Of a stretch of DNA of 64,000 bases, positions 47,384 to 56,251 are shown piece after piece. Location: NCBI RefSeq assembly GCF_002234915.1, contig NZ_NEWD01000004.1, positions 62,001 through 126,000 on the forward strand, read 5' to 3'. The notes beneath the pieces were generated by a model. The model was not told the DNA's origin and did no database searches. It saw nothing but the letters and a program-made list of their open reading frames with translations. The DNA comes from Bifidobacterium vansinderenii. Its GTDB lineage: Bacteria > Actinomycetota > Actinomycetes > Actinomycetales > Bifidobacteriaceae. How positions within the stretch are numbered: position 1 is the first letter of the stretch; each line of letters starts with the position of its first letter. The translations under genes and the position numbers were made by a program.

Positions 47384-47420
47384 TTCCGTCTCCCCTCGAT
47401 CGGAAAAAGGGGAGACGGAA
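47384..47420 (-). terminator. Attenuator-like hairpin between tkt and tal
   Basis: TTCCGTCTCCCC (47384-47395) and GGGGAGACGGAA (47409-47420) are perfect 12-bp arms round a 13-base loop. It begins 28 bp after the tkt stop. T residues lie mainly in the loop, so read-through into tal is likely partial. Confidence 0.55.
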
Positions 47421-47448
47421 AATCTTTATTGCCGGTTACCTGGACGGA

Positions 47449-49551
47449 TCAGGCGTTGGCTTCGGCGATGGACGCCTTGGCGGCCTCGACCACGTGCTCG
47501 GCGGTGATGCCGAGGTCGATCAGGTTCTGAGCGCCGTCACCCTGCAGACCGAACTGCTCGATGGACACGGGCTTGCCGTAGGAACCGAGGTACTTGTACC
47601 ACGGCATGGCAACGCCGGCCTCAACGGACACACGGGCCTTCACGGAAGCCGGAAGCACGGACTCCTTGTAGTCGGCGTCCTGCTCCTCGAACCACTCGAG
47701 CGACGGAACGGAGACCACGCGGGCCTTCACGCCTTCGCCGGCGAGGGTCTTGGCGGCTTCGACGGCCAGCTGCACTTCGGAACCGGTGGCCATGAGGATG
47801 ACGTCCGGGGTGCCCTCGGTGTCGACGAGCACGTAGGCGCCCTTCTTCACGCCGTCCTTGGCCTTGGCCGCGGTCTCGGCGAGCACCGGCACGCCCTGGC
47901 GGGAGAGCACGAGAGCCGACGGCAGGGTGTTCTTCTTCTCGAAGAAGTAACGGTAGGCCTCGGCGGTCTCGAAGGCGTCGGCCGGGCGGACAACCTCAAG
48001 CTGCGGCATGGCGCGGAAGGAGGCCAGGTGCTCGATCGGCTGGTGGGTCGGGCCATCCTCGCCGACGGCGACGGAATCGTGCGTCCAGATGTACAGGTTC
48101 GGGATCTCCATGAGGGCGGCCAGACGAACGGCGGAACGCTCGTAGTCGGAGAACATGAAGAAGGTGCCACCGAACGGACGGGTGTGGGAGCCCAGCAGGA
48201 TGCCGTTGGTGATGCAGCCCATGGCGAACTCGCGGACACCGAAGTGGAGCTGACGGCCGAACTCGTTGCAGACCGGCCACTGCTTGGTGGCGCACTCCTC
48301 GGGAGCGAAGGTGGCCGCACCCTTGAGATCGGTCTTGTTGGAGCCGCCGAGATCGGCGGAACCGCCCCACAGTTCGGGCATGACGGCGGCGATGGCGTTG
48401 AGCACGGAGCCGGAGGCGCCACGGGTGGCGACCTTCTTGCCGACCTCGAAGGTGGCCTCAAGGTCATCGATAGCCTTGTCGAAGCCCTCGGGCAGCTCGC
48501 CGGCCTTCAGGCGGTCGTACAGAGCGGCCTTGTCGGGGTTGGCCTTGCGCCACTCCTCGTACTTCTTGTCCCACTCGGCGTGGGCGGCCAGACCGCGCTC
48601 GGCGACCTTGCGGGCGTGGGCGAGGGCCTCCTCGTCGACCTGGAAGCTCTTCTCCGGATCGTAGCCGAGCAGCTCCTTGAGGCCGGCAACGGCCTCGGCG
48701 CCCAGCTTGGAGCCGTGGGAGGACGGGTCGTTGGTCTTGCCCGGGGTCGGCCATGCGATCAGGGAGTGGACCTTGATGAGCTTCGGCTGATCGGGGGCTT
48801 CCTTCTCGGCCTTGGCGATGACGTCGGCCAGACCCTCGATGTCCTCCTTGTAGGAGCCGTCGGGCTGGATGAAGCTGAACTCGTCGGTGTACCAGCCGTA
48901 GGCCTGGAAGCGCTTGAGCACGTCCTCGGCCAGCACCAGGTTGGTGTCGCCTTCGATCTGGATGCGGTTGGCATCGAAGATCACGGTCAGGTTGCCGAGC
49001 TTCTGGTTGGCGGCAAGGGCGGCAGCTTCGCCGGAGATGCCTTCCTCGATGTCGCCTTCACCGCAGATGGCCCAGATCTTGTGGTAGAAGGGGGAGTCTT
49101 CCTTCTTGGTCTCCGGATCAAGCAGACCGCGCTGGAAACGCTCGCCGTAGGCGAAGCCGATGGCGGAGGCGAAGCCCTGGCCAAGCGGGCCGGTGGTCAT
49201 CTCGATGCCCGGGGTCAGGCCGTACTCGGGGTGGCCCGGAGTGTGGGTGTCGGCGCCGCCACGGAAGTGCTTGAGATCATCCAGGGTCAGGCCGTAGCCG
49301 GAGAAGTACAGCTGGACGTACTGGGTAAGGGAGGCGTGGCCACCGGAAAGGATGAAGCGATCACGACCCTCCCAATTGGGATCGTTCGGATCATGCTTGA
49401 TGAAATGCTGATAGAGGGTGTAGGCGATAGGTGCCAGCGAGACGGGGGAACCGGGGTGGCCGCTTCCTGCGTTCTCGACCGCATCAGCCGAAAGGACCTT
49501 GGCCATCTTGATGGCGCGCTCGTCCAGTTCGGTCTCCTTGAATTCGGTCAT
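47449..49551 (-). CDS. tkt: Transketolase
   Basis: Transketolase transfers two-carbon units with thiamine diphosphate and is central to the bifid shunt along with phosphoketolase. The 700-residue protein has the N-terminal TPP site (CGEGDIEEGISGEAAALAA near 155 with Asp and Asn ligands for the metal), GHPGSPVSLAP near 34, the catalytic glutamate in FGVREFAMG near 425, and the C-terminal swivel domain. ATG 49551 follows GGAAGGAAAG. Codon use is strongly biased to C/G-ending codons, as for an abundant enzyme. A divergent spacer with CIRCE lies upstream. Confidence 0.97.
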   Translation of the reverse strand: MTEFKETELDERAIKMAKVLSADAVENAGSGHPGSPVSLAPIAYTLYQHFIKHDPNDPNWEGRDRFILSGGHASLTQYVQLYFSGYGLTLDDLKHFRGGADTHTPGHPEYGLTPGIEMTTGPLGQGFASAIGFAYGERFQRGLLDPETKKEDSPFYHKIWAICGEGDIEEGISGEAAALAANQKLGNLTVIFDANRIQIEGDTNLVLAEDVLKRFQAYGWYTDEFSFIQPDGSYKEDIEGLADVIAKAEKEAPDQPKLIKVHSLIAWPTPGKTNDPSSHGSKLGAEAVAGLKELLGYDPEKSFQVDEEALAHARKVAERGLAAHAEWDKKYEEWRKANPDKAALYDRLKAGELPEGFDKAIDDLEATFEVGKKVATRGASGSVLNAIAAVMPELWGGSADLGGSNKTDLKGAATFAPEECATKQWPVCNEFGRQLHFGVREFAMGCITNGILLGSHTRPFGGTFFMFSDYERSAVRLAALMEIPNLYIWTHDSVAVGEDGPTHQPIEHLASFRAMPQLEVVRPADAFETAEAYRYFFEKKNTLPSALVLSRQGVPVLAETAAKAKDGVKKGAYVLVDTEGTPDVILMATGSEVQLAVEAAKTLAGEGVKARVVSVPSLEWFEEQDADYKESVLPASVKARVSVEAGVAMPWYKYLGSYGKPVSIEQFGLQGDGAQNLIDLGITAEHVVEAAKASIAEANA

Positions 49552-49773
49552 GGATCAACTTTCCTTCCAATCGGATGGAACCAGCGTGCCCGTTCCGGCC
49601 GCCGTGCATGCACGGACGAGTAGAACGTGCGCATTGGCTTCATTTGCCCTTTCATGCTAACCCAGTATGGAGACTTCTTTCAACATTTCCGTACGCGAGT
49701 TGTGAACTAAATGTTCAAATATGTCTTTTTTTGTTCGTTTAAGACCGTTCAAAAGTTCGGTTTTCGCCGTCGG

Positions 49774-49800
49774 CTAGCAGTCGACACCTCCGAGTGCTAA
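49774..49800. promoter_or_regulatory. CIRCE operator for HrcA
   Basis: CTAGCAGTC (49774-49782), nine bases, GAGTGCTAA (49792-49800) matches the CIRCE consensus TTAGCACTC-N9-GAGTGCTAA. The left arm has two mismatches and the right arm is perfect. It is 36 bp before the hrcA start, so HrcA would repress its own operon. Confidence 0.85.
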
Positions 49801-49835
49801 AAAGGTACAGTACGGCGATTTTCAAAGGAGGTTCC

Positions 49836-50951
49836 ATGGCAAACGAACGACGCATGCTGGTTCTCCGTGCCGTGATCGAAGACTATATTCGCACACAGGA
49901 ACCGGTCGGATCCGGCGCGTTGACACGCGGACACAAACTCGGGGTGAGTTCGGCCACGGTGCGCAACGACATGGCCGCGCTGGAGGACGAAGGCTATCTG
50001 GTGCAGCCGCACACTTCCGCCGGCAGAATCCCTACCGAGAAGGGCTATCGGTATTTCGTGGACAAGCTGGCCACGGTGGTGCCACTATCCAAGGCTCAGA
50101 AGCGGGGGATTCGAACATTTCTCTCCGGTTCGGTGAATCTCGACGACACGCTGCGTCGCTCGGCGCGTCTTCTCGCTCAGATCACCGGACAGGTGGCCGT
50201 GGTGGCCAGTCCATCACTGGCCCGTTCGGCGCTGCGTCATATCGAAATGGTTCCGGTGTCGTCGGCCACCGTGCTTGTCGTCGTCATTACCGATACGGGA
50301 AGAGTGGAGCAGCGTACGATCGTCACCGCGGCCCGACCGTCGGATGATGTCCTCAATCAGCTGGGCTCCCGAATCAACGCCGCATGTCAGGGCGAATCGC
50401 TTCGCCGGGCGGCGGACGGCATCCGCTTGTTCTCACAGGATGAGCCCGATGCTCCGATGCGTTCCTTCCTGGAGGCGGTCGCACGCGTGCTCGACGAGCT
50501 CGCCACACAGGAACAGACCAGCAACCTCTACATGGCCGGCACATCGCAACTGGCCCATCGATCCGTCTCCGACATGGCATCGCTGGCGTCCCTGTTCGAC
50601 GCGTTAGAGGAGCAGGCGGTGCTGATGCGGTTGATGACCGCGCTCACCGAGGTCTCACAACTGCATGGCGTGGGCATCGCCATCGGTTCCGAAACCCACA
50701 CGCCCGGTCTGATGCACGCCTCGGTGATCACCTCCGGCTACGGCCAGTCGACGGCCGGCATCTCCAAGACCCCCGGAAACGCATCCTCCGATTCCACAAC
50801 GGTCGAGCCCGTGGCGTTCGTAGGTTCCATCGGCCCCACGCATATGGACTATGCAAACACGATTCCCGCGGTTAGGGCCGTGGCGAAGTATCTCACCGAA
50901 TTCATGCTGAACGAAGAGGGGGAGGACGAAACGGACGACGATACGGACTGA
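49836..50951 (+). CDS. hrcA: Heat-inducible transcription repressor HrcA
   Basis: HrcA binds CIRCE elements and represses heat-shock chaperone genes. The 371-residue protein has the N-terminal winged helix (MLVLRAVIEDYIRTQEPVGSGAL, then LGVSSATVRNDMAALEDEGYLVQPHTSAGRIPTEKGYR). A long C-terminal GAF-like domain follows, with an acidic tail (EGEDETDDDTD). ATG 49836 follows AAAGGAGG. It is followed by dnaJ after 94 bp. A CIRCE element in its own promoter indicates autoregulation. Confidence 0.96.
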   Translation: MANERRMLVLRAVIEDYIRTQEPVGSGALTRGHKLGVSSATVRNDMAALEDEGYLVQPHTSAGRIPTEKGYRYFVDKLATVVPLSKAQKRGIRTFLSGSVNLDDTLRRSARLLAQITGQVAVVASPSLARSALRHIEMVPVSSATVLVVVITDTGRVEQRTIVTAARPSDDVLNQLGSRINAACQGESLRRAADGIRLFSQDEPDAPMRSFLEAVARVLDELATQEQTSNLYMAGTSQLAHRSVSDMASLASLFDALEEQAVLMRLMTALTEVSQLHGVGIAIGSETHTPGLMHASVITSGYGQSTAGISKTPGNASSDSTTVEPVAFVGSIGPTHMDYANTIPAVRAVAKYLTEFMLNEEGEDETDDDTD

Positions 50952-51045
50952 TCCCGCCATACCTTGTGGCACAATATTCGACAGCAAAACCCTATTCGAC
51001 TAGTTCAACTTCAATACCCATACCGACGACAGGAAAGATCAGGAA

Positions 51046-52197
51046 GTGGCTGATTATTACGAAGTGCTGGGCGTGAACCGCAACGCCAGCGAGGATGAGA
51101 TTAAGAAGGCCTACCGCAAGATGAGCCGCAAGTACCATCCCGATATCGCGGGTCCTGAATTCGAGGACAAGTTCAAGGAGGTTAACTCCGCATACGAGGT
51201 GCTTTCCGATCCGGACAAGCGCCGTATGTATGACCAGGGCGTGGACCCCAACAATCCCAACGCAGGCGGATTCGGTGGAGCTGCCGGCTTCGACATGGGC
51301 GACATCTTCGGCCAGTTCTTCGGTCAGAGCTTCGGCGGCGGCTCCCAGGGACCGATTCCACGCACTCAGCCGGGCCGCGATTCCCTGGCCAACGTGACCA
51401 TCGATCTGAAGACGGCCGTGTTCGGCGGCACCGCGCATGTGGACATCCGCACGATGTCGCTGTGCCCGGACTGCCAGGGCAGCGGCGCCGTCAAGGGCGA
51501 GCAGCCGGTGACCTGCCCGGACTGCCAGGGTCGTGGATTCGCGCAGAAGGTGGTACGCACCATGCTCGGCCAGATGATGACCTCGGCGCCGTGCGAGCGC
51601 TGCGAGGGCCATGGCACGATCATCCAGAATCCGTGCCCGTCCTGCATGGGCCATGGTCGCATCCGTTCCAAGCGCAACGTCGGCGTCTCCGTTCCGGCAG
51701 GCATCTCCGATGACACCCGTCTGCGTCTCGCCTCGCAGGGCGAGGTCGGCGAATGTGGCGGTGCCGCCGGTGATCTGTATATCGATGTGCGCATCGCCCC
51801 GGACAAGACGTTCGTCCGCGATGGCGATGATCTGCATTGCTGGATCGAGGTGCCGATGAGCTGGGCCGTACTCGGTCACGATCTTGAGATCGACACGTTC
51901 GACGGAGCCCGTACCATCAGCATTCCCGCTGGTAGCCAGCAGGAGGATACGGTCACGTTGGATGGTCTGGGTGTGACGCGTCTGCGCTCCAAGGGCGAGC
52001 GCGGCGATATTATCGCGCATATCATGGTGGCGATTCCGACCAAGCTCAGCGACAAGGAGCGCAAGCTGATGGAGGAGTTCGCGGAATCCCATGATGGTGA
52101 TGCCCAGCATGTCACGCAGCAGTCCAAGCCGCGTCCGGCTGGCGGTTCTTCCAAGAGGAGCGGTTTCTTCTCGAAGTTGAAGGACGCGCTGAGCTGA
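51046..52197 (+). CDS. dnaJ: Chaperone DnaJ
   Basis: DnaJ delivers unfolded proteins to DnaK and stimulates its ATPase. The 383-residue protein has a J domain with the HPD motif (KYHPDI near 33), a Gly/Phe-rich region ([28 protein letters not shown], about 70-105), a zinc domain with four CxxCxGxG repeats ([32 protein letters not shown]), and the C-terminal beta domain. It starts at GTG 51046 after AGGAAAG. It follows hrcA, the usual Actinobacterial hrcA-dnaJ2 arrangement. All key motifs are complete. Confidence 0.97.
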   Translation: MADYYEVLGVNRNASEDEIKKAYRKMSRKYHPDIAGPEFEDKFKEVNSAYEVLSDPDKRRMYDQGVDPNNPNAGGFGGAAGFDMGDIFGQFFGQSFGGGSQGPIPRTQPGRDSLANVTIDLKTAVFGGTAHVDIRTMSLCPDCQGSGAVKGEQPVTCPDCQGRGFAQKVVRTMLGQMMTSAPCERCEGHGTIIQNPCPSCMGHGRIRSKRNVGVSVPAGISDDTRLRLASQGEVGECGGAAGDLYIDVRIAPDKTFVRDGDDLHCWIEVPMSWAVLGHDLEIDTFDGARTISIPAGSQQEDTVTLDGLGVTRLRSKGERGDIIAHIMVAIPTKLSDKERKLMEEFAESHDGDAQHVTQQSKPRPAGGSSKRSGFFSKLKDALS

Positions 52198-52254
52198 CGC
52201 TTAAGTATTTCAGGCATCTTGGGTTCTCCTTTGCAAGGTGAACCGTCTGAATGT

Positions 52255-52305
52255 AAGGAGGGGGAGGAAGGGAAGCCTGCGTGGTTCCTCTTCCTCCCCT
52301 TCCTT
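52255..52305. terminator. Bidirectional terminator between dnaJ and the kinase-like gene
   Basis: AAGGAGGGGGAGGAA (52255-52269) and TTCCTCCCCTTCCTT (52291-52305) pair with one mismatch over 15 bp. GTTTGTT follows on the plus strand. It serves both convergent genes. Confidence 0.75.
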
Positions 52306-52310
52306 GTTTG

Positions 52311-53105
52311 TTATCGCAGCAGCGATCGACACATCGAGCGGAATTCGCTGACGTATCCGCCACCGAAGAACACGCAGTGTCCGGCGATGGGGTAGAGCTG
52401 CCACAGCGTGTAGCGCTTTTCATATCCCACCTTGAGCGGGTGCACCGACTGGTAGCCGTCCATGATCTGGCCGAGGTATGACATGCCGAACAGGTGCAGC
52501 ATGGCCAGGTCTTCCTCGCGGTGGCCGCCGTGGGCTGCGGGGTCGATGAGCACCGCTTCTGACTTGCCGTTCTTGTCCTTGGTCCACATCACGTTGCCGC
52601 TCCATAGGTCGCCGTGGATGCGTGCCGGCTTGTCCTTGGCGGCGCCGCCCATCAGGTCGGGCAGGGCGTCCACCACTTCCTGGGCCATTTCGTAGTCGTA
52701 TTGGTCGAGTTCACGGCGTTCGATGCCCATGCGCACCATTGGTAGCAGTCGGCCTTCGGCGAAGTAGGTGATGGGGTCGGTCCATTCGCCGGTGTCCATG
52801 GGAACCGGATCCTGCAGGGGGCCGAAGTAGCAGGTTCCCTGGTATCCTTCCGGTGCTGATCCGAAATAGGGGGCGCCGGCGTCATGCATGCGGGCAAGGG
52901 CTGCGCCGAACGCGTATGCCGCGTCGGCGGTGGGGGAGGCCGATGCCACGCGTTCGATGTCCAGATAGTCCTTGCCCCATTCGTATACGTCCACTACGCG
53001 GGGACCGCCTTTGGACTGGGCCTCGCCCAGCCACTGCAGGCCGCGTCCCTCGCATTCGAAGAATCCTTCCGGTGCCATGACGCGGCTCTTGCGATATTTG
53101 GACAT
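52311..53105 (-). CDS. Fructosamine kinase family protein
   Basis: This 264-residue protein matches the fructosamine-3-kinase/ketosamine-kinase family (PF03881) of the APH-like kinase superfamily. It has IHGDLWSGNVMW (about 160-171, catalytic Asp and Asn) and LIDPAAHGGHREEDLAMLHLFG (about 185-206, metal-binding DPA with GHRE). The N-terminal lobe is AEGF...EGRGLQWL type. Substrates may be glycated amines from the gut. ATG 53105 follows AAGGAGG; the longer frame to 53129 is a leader. It is convergent with dnaJ and has no obvious partner. Confidence 0.88.
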   Translation of the reverse strand: MSKYRKSRVMAPEGFFECEGRGLQWLGEAQSKGGPRVVDVYEWGKDYLDIERVASASPTADAAYAFGAALARMHDAGAPYFGSAPEGYQGTCYFGPLQDPVPMDTGEWTDPITYFAEGRLLPMVRMGIERRELDQYDYEMAQEVVDALPDLMGGAAKDKPARIHGDLWSGNVMWTKDKNGKSEAVLIDPAAHGGHREEDLAMLHLFGMSYLGQIMDGYQSVHPLKVGYEKRYTLWQLYPIAGHCVFFGGGYVSEFRSMCRSLLR

Positions 53106-53345
53106 CACATTCCTCCTTGGTGAAAACACGACTCATATTAGGGCCGCTGTCGTGTCGCTGACAACCGTGCAATCCCATACCCCCATGTCGATGGACGAGA
53201 CCGCATATGACATGCTCGTGACGGTCGCGTGTTCATTACGTGAGCACCCACCCCTTTCTTCATCGTTTCTTAGAGGGGTGCGGCTATTGTGTTGCAACGT
53301 ATCGTAGATAACCAGTCAAGAGACATAAGGGACAACGAGGGGTAT

Positions 53346-54272
53346 ATGAATTTCTTCCAAGCCATCGTCCTCGGTCTGGTACAGGCGTTGACCGAATATC
53401 TGCCTGTATCTTCCAGTGCGCATATTCGTATCGTCGGCGATCTGATGATCGGTTCGGATCCGGGCGCCGCGTTCACGGCCATCATTCAGATCGGTACCGA
53501 GTTGGCCGTGCTGCTGTATTTCCGTCGTGACATCATCCGTATTCTGGGCGCCTGGTTTGGCTCCCTGTTCGGCAAGGAGGGCAAGGACTGGAAGAGTCGT
53601 CTTGGCGCTCATAACGAGGACACCAAGATGGGCTGGTACATCATCATCGGCACCATGCCGATTCTTATTGCCGGTCTGCTGCTCAAGGACGTGATCGAGA
53701 CCACGTTCCGCAATCTGTGGATTACGGTGACCGTGCTCATCGTCTTCGGTGTGCTGCTGTGGGTGTTCGATGCCCGTTCCAAGCAGATCAAGACCATGGA
53801 TCGTATGACCGCCAAGGATGCCATTATCTTCGGTATCGGTCAGATGCTGGCGCTGATTCCCGGCGTTTCCCGTTCCGGCGGTACCATCACCTTCGGTCGC
53901 GCCTTGGGCTACACCCGTGAGGCTGCCGTGCGTGTGGCGTTCCTGATGGCCATTCCTGCCGTGTTCGGCGCCGGCATTCTCGAGACGGTCTCCGCGGTGA
54001 AGGACGTGAGCGCATGCTCCGCCGGCGGTAAGGCCGCCGCCGAGGCCTGCGCAGCCATCGGCGCGTTCCCCGGCTGGGGTCCGACGATCGCCGCCACGTT
54101 CGTGTCGTTCTTCGTGGGCTATATCGTGATCATCGGCTTCCTGAAGTTCGTGTCCACGTTCTCGTACAAGGCGTTCGCCATCTACCGTATCGGTCTTGCC
54201 GTCGTGGTGGCTATTTTGCTCATTACCGGCGTGCTGCCGGCGATTGATCCGTCTGTCGCGGCCGCGGCCTAG
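53346..54272 (+). CDS. uppP: Undecaprenyl-diphosphatase UppP (BacA)
   Basis: UppP dephosphorylates undecaprenyl diphosphate to recycle the lipid carrier for peptidoglycan and gives bacitracin tolerance. The 308-residue protein has eight to ten helices, the first active motif EYLPVSSSAHIRI (about 18-30) and the second PGVSRSGGTITFGRALG near 183. A helical insert (SACSAGGKAAAEACAAIG, about 222-239) lies in a loop. ATG 53346 follows GAGGGG; the longer frame from 53289 is a leader. It has a strong terminator after it. Confidence 0.95.
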   Translation: MNFFQAIVLGLVQALTEYLPVSSSAHIRIVGDLMIGSDPGAAFTAIIQIGTELAVLLYFRRDIIRILGAWFGSLFGKEGKDWKSRLGAHNEDTKMGWYIIIGTMPILIAGLLLKDVIETTFRNLWITVTVLIVFGVLLWVFDARSKQIKTMDRMTAKDAIIFGIGQMLALIPGVSRSGGTITFGRALGYTREAAVRVAFLMAIPAVFGAGILETVSAVKDVSACSAGGKAAAEACAAIGAFPGWGPTIAATFVSFFVGYIVIIGFLKFVSTFSYKAFAIYRIGLAVVVAILLITGVLPAIDPSVAAAA

Positions 54273-54301
54273 CCGAAGACGCGAATCGCCAAATACTACA
54301 T

Positions 54302-54346
54302 ATAAGGGCGGCTGGTTCATTTCGGAACCAGCCGCCCTTATTGTTT
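54302..54346 (+). terminator. Rho-independent terminator of uppP
   Basis: A perfect 17-bp stem (54302-54318 with 54325-54341; ATAAGGGCGG to CCGCCCTTAT) and a six-base loop is followed by TGTTTTGG. It lies 29 bp after the uppP stop and could also act on the minus strand for the PAC2 gene. Confidence 0.85.
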
Positions 54347-54386
54347 TGGTCGTGTCGCTTCCGTGCGACTGCTCAATGGCGTTCCG

Positions 54387-55211
54387 TCAGTCCTCCGGCG
54401 TGGCGGGATGATCGAACGACCTTAGGAACTCCTCGGTCTCCTCGACCAGCTGCTTGGCGTGGGGAGTGGGCACGTCCTGTTCGCCGTCCTCGTCCATCAT
54501 CCGTTCAAGATGGTGCACGTAATCGCTCAGATCGTCGTTGCAACGGGTGAGCATGTCGGCCTTTCTACGCCATTTCTCGGCGCGTGCGGCCAGATCGGTC
54601 TCATCGAATCCCACGCCGATGATCGAACCAAGCTCCTCCAACAGACGCATGGTTCCAGCCGGGCAGTCGTCGCCGCCAAGATACTGGGGAATGGAAACCC
54701 ACAGGGAACGGGCCTCGAAGCCGTCTTCCGCGGCCGCGTAGTTGAGCACGGTGGGAATGCCCACGGGGCCGCAATAGGAGTCGTTCTGGGGGTCGTCATC
54801 GTCACCGTCGGAGTGGCTGACCGGCAGCGCCCGGGTGTGCACGCAGTCGGCGAACATGGCGCCGAGCGTGATGACGTCGGTCACTTCGCATTCGTCGGCG
54901 AAGCGCAGCGACCTCTGGCAGTAGTCGGACCAGTGGAAGTTCGGCTCGGGGCCCATCTCCACATAGATGGTGGTGTTCTCGTCGATCGTGACCTCATAGA
55001 ACGTGGTCTCCGGCCAGACGATGCGTTTGCGTCCCTGCACGGTGCACATCATCGGCCTTGAAGTCTGGTAATCGTAATAGGAGTCACAGCAGATGTGTCC
55101 GATCTCCCGGGACTCATAGGCATCCAGCAAATGGCGCACCGTGTCGGTGGCGGCCTGACAGGCATCGTTCCAGCCACCGAAGGCGGCGATCAGAAAACGT
55201 CGTTTGCTCAT
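54387..55211 (-). CDS. PAC2 family protein
   Basis: This roughly 274-residue cytoplasmic protein matches the PAC2 (proteasome assembly chaperone-like) family of Actinobacteria. It has LIAAFGGWNDACQAATDTVRHLL near the start, IYVEMGPEPNFHWSDYCQR, VTDVITLGAMFADCVHTRALPV and the C-terminal PHAKQLVEETEEFLRSF. Bifidobacteria generally lack a proteasome, so the function is unknown. Start choice is unclear: ATG 55211 has no well-placed ribosome site, and ATG 55223 is only one base from GGGAGG. An acidic loop (SDGDDDDPQND) is visible near 135. Confidence 0.85.
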   Translation of the reverse strand: MSKRRFLIAAFGGWNDACQAATDTVRHLLDAYESREIGHICCDSYYDYQTSRPMMCTVQGRKRIVWPETTFYEVTIDENTTIYVEMGPEPNFHWSDYCQRSLRFADECEVTDVITLGAMFADCVHTRALPVSHSDGDDDDPQNDSYCGPVGIPTVLNYAAAEDGFEARSLWVSIPQYLGGDDCPAGTMRLLEELGSIIGVGFDETDLAARAEKWRRKADMLTRCNDDLSDYVHHLERMMDEDGEQDVPTPHAKQLVEETEEFLRSFDHPATPED

Positions 55212-55330
55212 ACTCTCACTCATGCCTCCCACACTACCGCAGCCCTGTGTTTCCAACGGTTGAGTATGCCCAGCGAGAACGAGGGGAGCACCCATCCACG
55301 GAGCGCATACAGCGACGCGACACGCCGAGT

Positions 55331-55359
55331 TTGCGCTAACCCAAGGTGATCGCTATATT
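55331..55359 (+). promoter_or_regulatory. Promoter of the tRNA operon
   Basis: TTGCGC (55331-55336), a 17-bp spacer and TATATT (55354-55359) lie 51 bp before the first tRNA gene. No other promoter-like signal is seen before the seven tRNA genes, and the spacing is ideal. Confidence 0.65.
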
Positions 55360-55410
55360 AATTACTCGTGCTTACGGCACCGGCCAGTCAGGTCGGGGTT
55401 GAAATCACAT

Positions 55411-55483
55411 GCGGACATAGCTTAGTTGGTAAAGCGCGACCTTGCCAAGGTCGAGACCGCGGGTTCGAGTCCCGTTGTCCGCT
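55411..55483 (+). tRNA. tRNA-Gly (GCC), first copy
   Basis: A 73-nt tRNA with acceptor stem GCGGACA/TGTCCGC, a T loop GGTTCGAGTCC, and anticodon GCC in CTTGCCAAG. It begins a seven-gene tRNA operon. No CCA is encoded. Two identical copies follow (55827, 56038). Confidence 0.95.
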
Positions 55484-55506
55484 CGAGTCCCTAAAGGACC
55501 GCAAGT

Positions 55507-55577
55507 GGTGGGTTAGCCAAGCGGTTAGGCAGCGGCCTGCAAAGCCGTATAGACGAGTTCGACTCTCGTACCCACCT
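55507..55577 (+). tRNA. tRNA-Cys (GCA)
   Basis: A 71-nt tRNA with acceptor stem GGTGGGT/ACCCACC and the anticodon GCA in CCTGCAAAG. The T arm contains AGTTCGACTCT. The discriminator is T, as expected for Cys. It is the only Cys gene in the window. Confidence 0.93.
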
Positions 55578-55615
55578 CTTATGTCGGGAATGAAAGTTTC
55601 TGGCATGACACAACC

Positions 55616-55690
55616 GGGCGGTTGGCGCAGAGGTAGCGCACTTCCCTGACACGGAAGGGGTCACAAGTTCGAATCTTGTATCGCCCACCA
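55616..55690 (+). tRNA. tRNA-Val (GAC), first copy, with encoded CCA
   Basis: A tRNA with acceptor GGGCGGT/ATCGCCC (one G-T pair) and anticodon GAC in CCTGACACG. The 72-nt body is 55616-55687 and the DNA continues CCA, so the 3' CCA is encoded here, unlike in the second copy at 55939. Confidence 0.93.
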
Positions 55691-55731
55691 GATCGGCCTA
55701 GCCGATTTGACTAATTGAAGAGGTTCAGTTT

Positions 55732-55804
55732 GGGTGATTGGCGCAGCGGCTAGCGCACTTCCTTCACACGGAAGGGGTCGTAGGTTCGATTCCTACATCA
55801 CCCA
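55732..55804 (+). tRNA. tRNA-Val (CAC)
   Basis: A 73-nt tRNA with acceptor GGGTGAT/ATCACCC and anticodon CAC in CTTCACACG. It decodes GUG. Flanked by tRNA-Val(GAC) and tRNA-Gly copies. Confidence 0.93.
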
Positions 55805-55826
55805 CAGGTGCTGGAAACAGTACTAT

Positions 55827-55899
55827 GCGGACATAGCTTAGTTGGTAAAGCGCGACCTTGCCAAGGTCGAGACCGCGGGTTCGAGTCCCGTTGTCCGCT
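55827..55899 (+). tRNA. tRNA-Gly (GCC), second copy
   Basis: Identical in sequence to the tRNA-Gly at 55411-55483, acceptor GCGGACA/TGTCCGC and anticodon GCC. Confidence 0.95.
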
Positions 55900-55938
55900 C
55901 TTGAATCGGTTGAGTGATCGACTGGTTCCGACACAACC

Positions 55939-56010
55939 GGGCGGTTGGCGCAGAGGTAGCGCACTTCCCTGACACGGAAGGGGTCACAAGTTCGAATCTT
56001 GTATCGCCCA
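55939..56010 (+). tRNA. tRNA-Val (GAC), second copy
   Basis: Same 72-nt body as at 55616-55687, anticodon GAC. It is followed by CGATTT, not CCA, so the 3' CCA must be added post-transcriptionally. Confidence 0.93.
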
Positions 56011-56037
56011 CGATTTGACCAAACCGGTCATCTTTTT

Positions 56038-56110
56038 GCGGACATAGCTTAGTTGGTAAAGCGCGACCTTGCCAAGGTCGAGACCGCGGGTTCGAGTCCC
56101 GTTGTCCGCT
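56038..56110 (+). tRNA. tRNA-Gly (GCC), third copy
   Basis: Identical to the copies at 55411 and 55827. It is the last gene of the tRNA operon and sits 6 bp before a strong terminator. Confidence 0.95.
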
Positions 56111-56116
56111 CCACTA

Positions 56117-56138
56117 CCGCTCTTCGGAGCGGTTTTTT
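56117..56138 (+). terminator. Rho-independent terminator of the tRNA operon
   Basis: CCGCTC-TTCG-GAGCGG (56117-56132), a stable UUCG tetraloop hairpin, is followed by six T (56133-56138). Confidence 0.92.
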
Positions 56139-56251
56139 GTTATCTGACCGTTTCTGATCAAACGCGTGTTGCCGATTTCGCATACCATATGCTGGAGTTA
56201 CCCCCCCCCATCGAGGAAGACAGGGAGAGTGGATCGGCGAAAGGTTCCGTC

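Noticed and set aside
46402-49623. A 1073-codon + strand open frame opposite tal and tkt
   Set aside because: It is the shadow of two clearly recognised genes with strong G+C codon bias; its translation is low complexity (Gly/Leu/Val/His rich) with no domain.
49703-49717. TGAAC-N5-GTTCA as a possible LexA box in the tkt/hrcA spacer
   Set aside because: The spacer between half-sites is five bases, not four, and neither gene is an SOS gene.
55411-56110. Repeated tRNA genes as a CRISPR-like array
   Set aside because: The repeats fold as complete tRNAs with different spacers of irregular length, and no CRISPR signature or cas gene is present.
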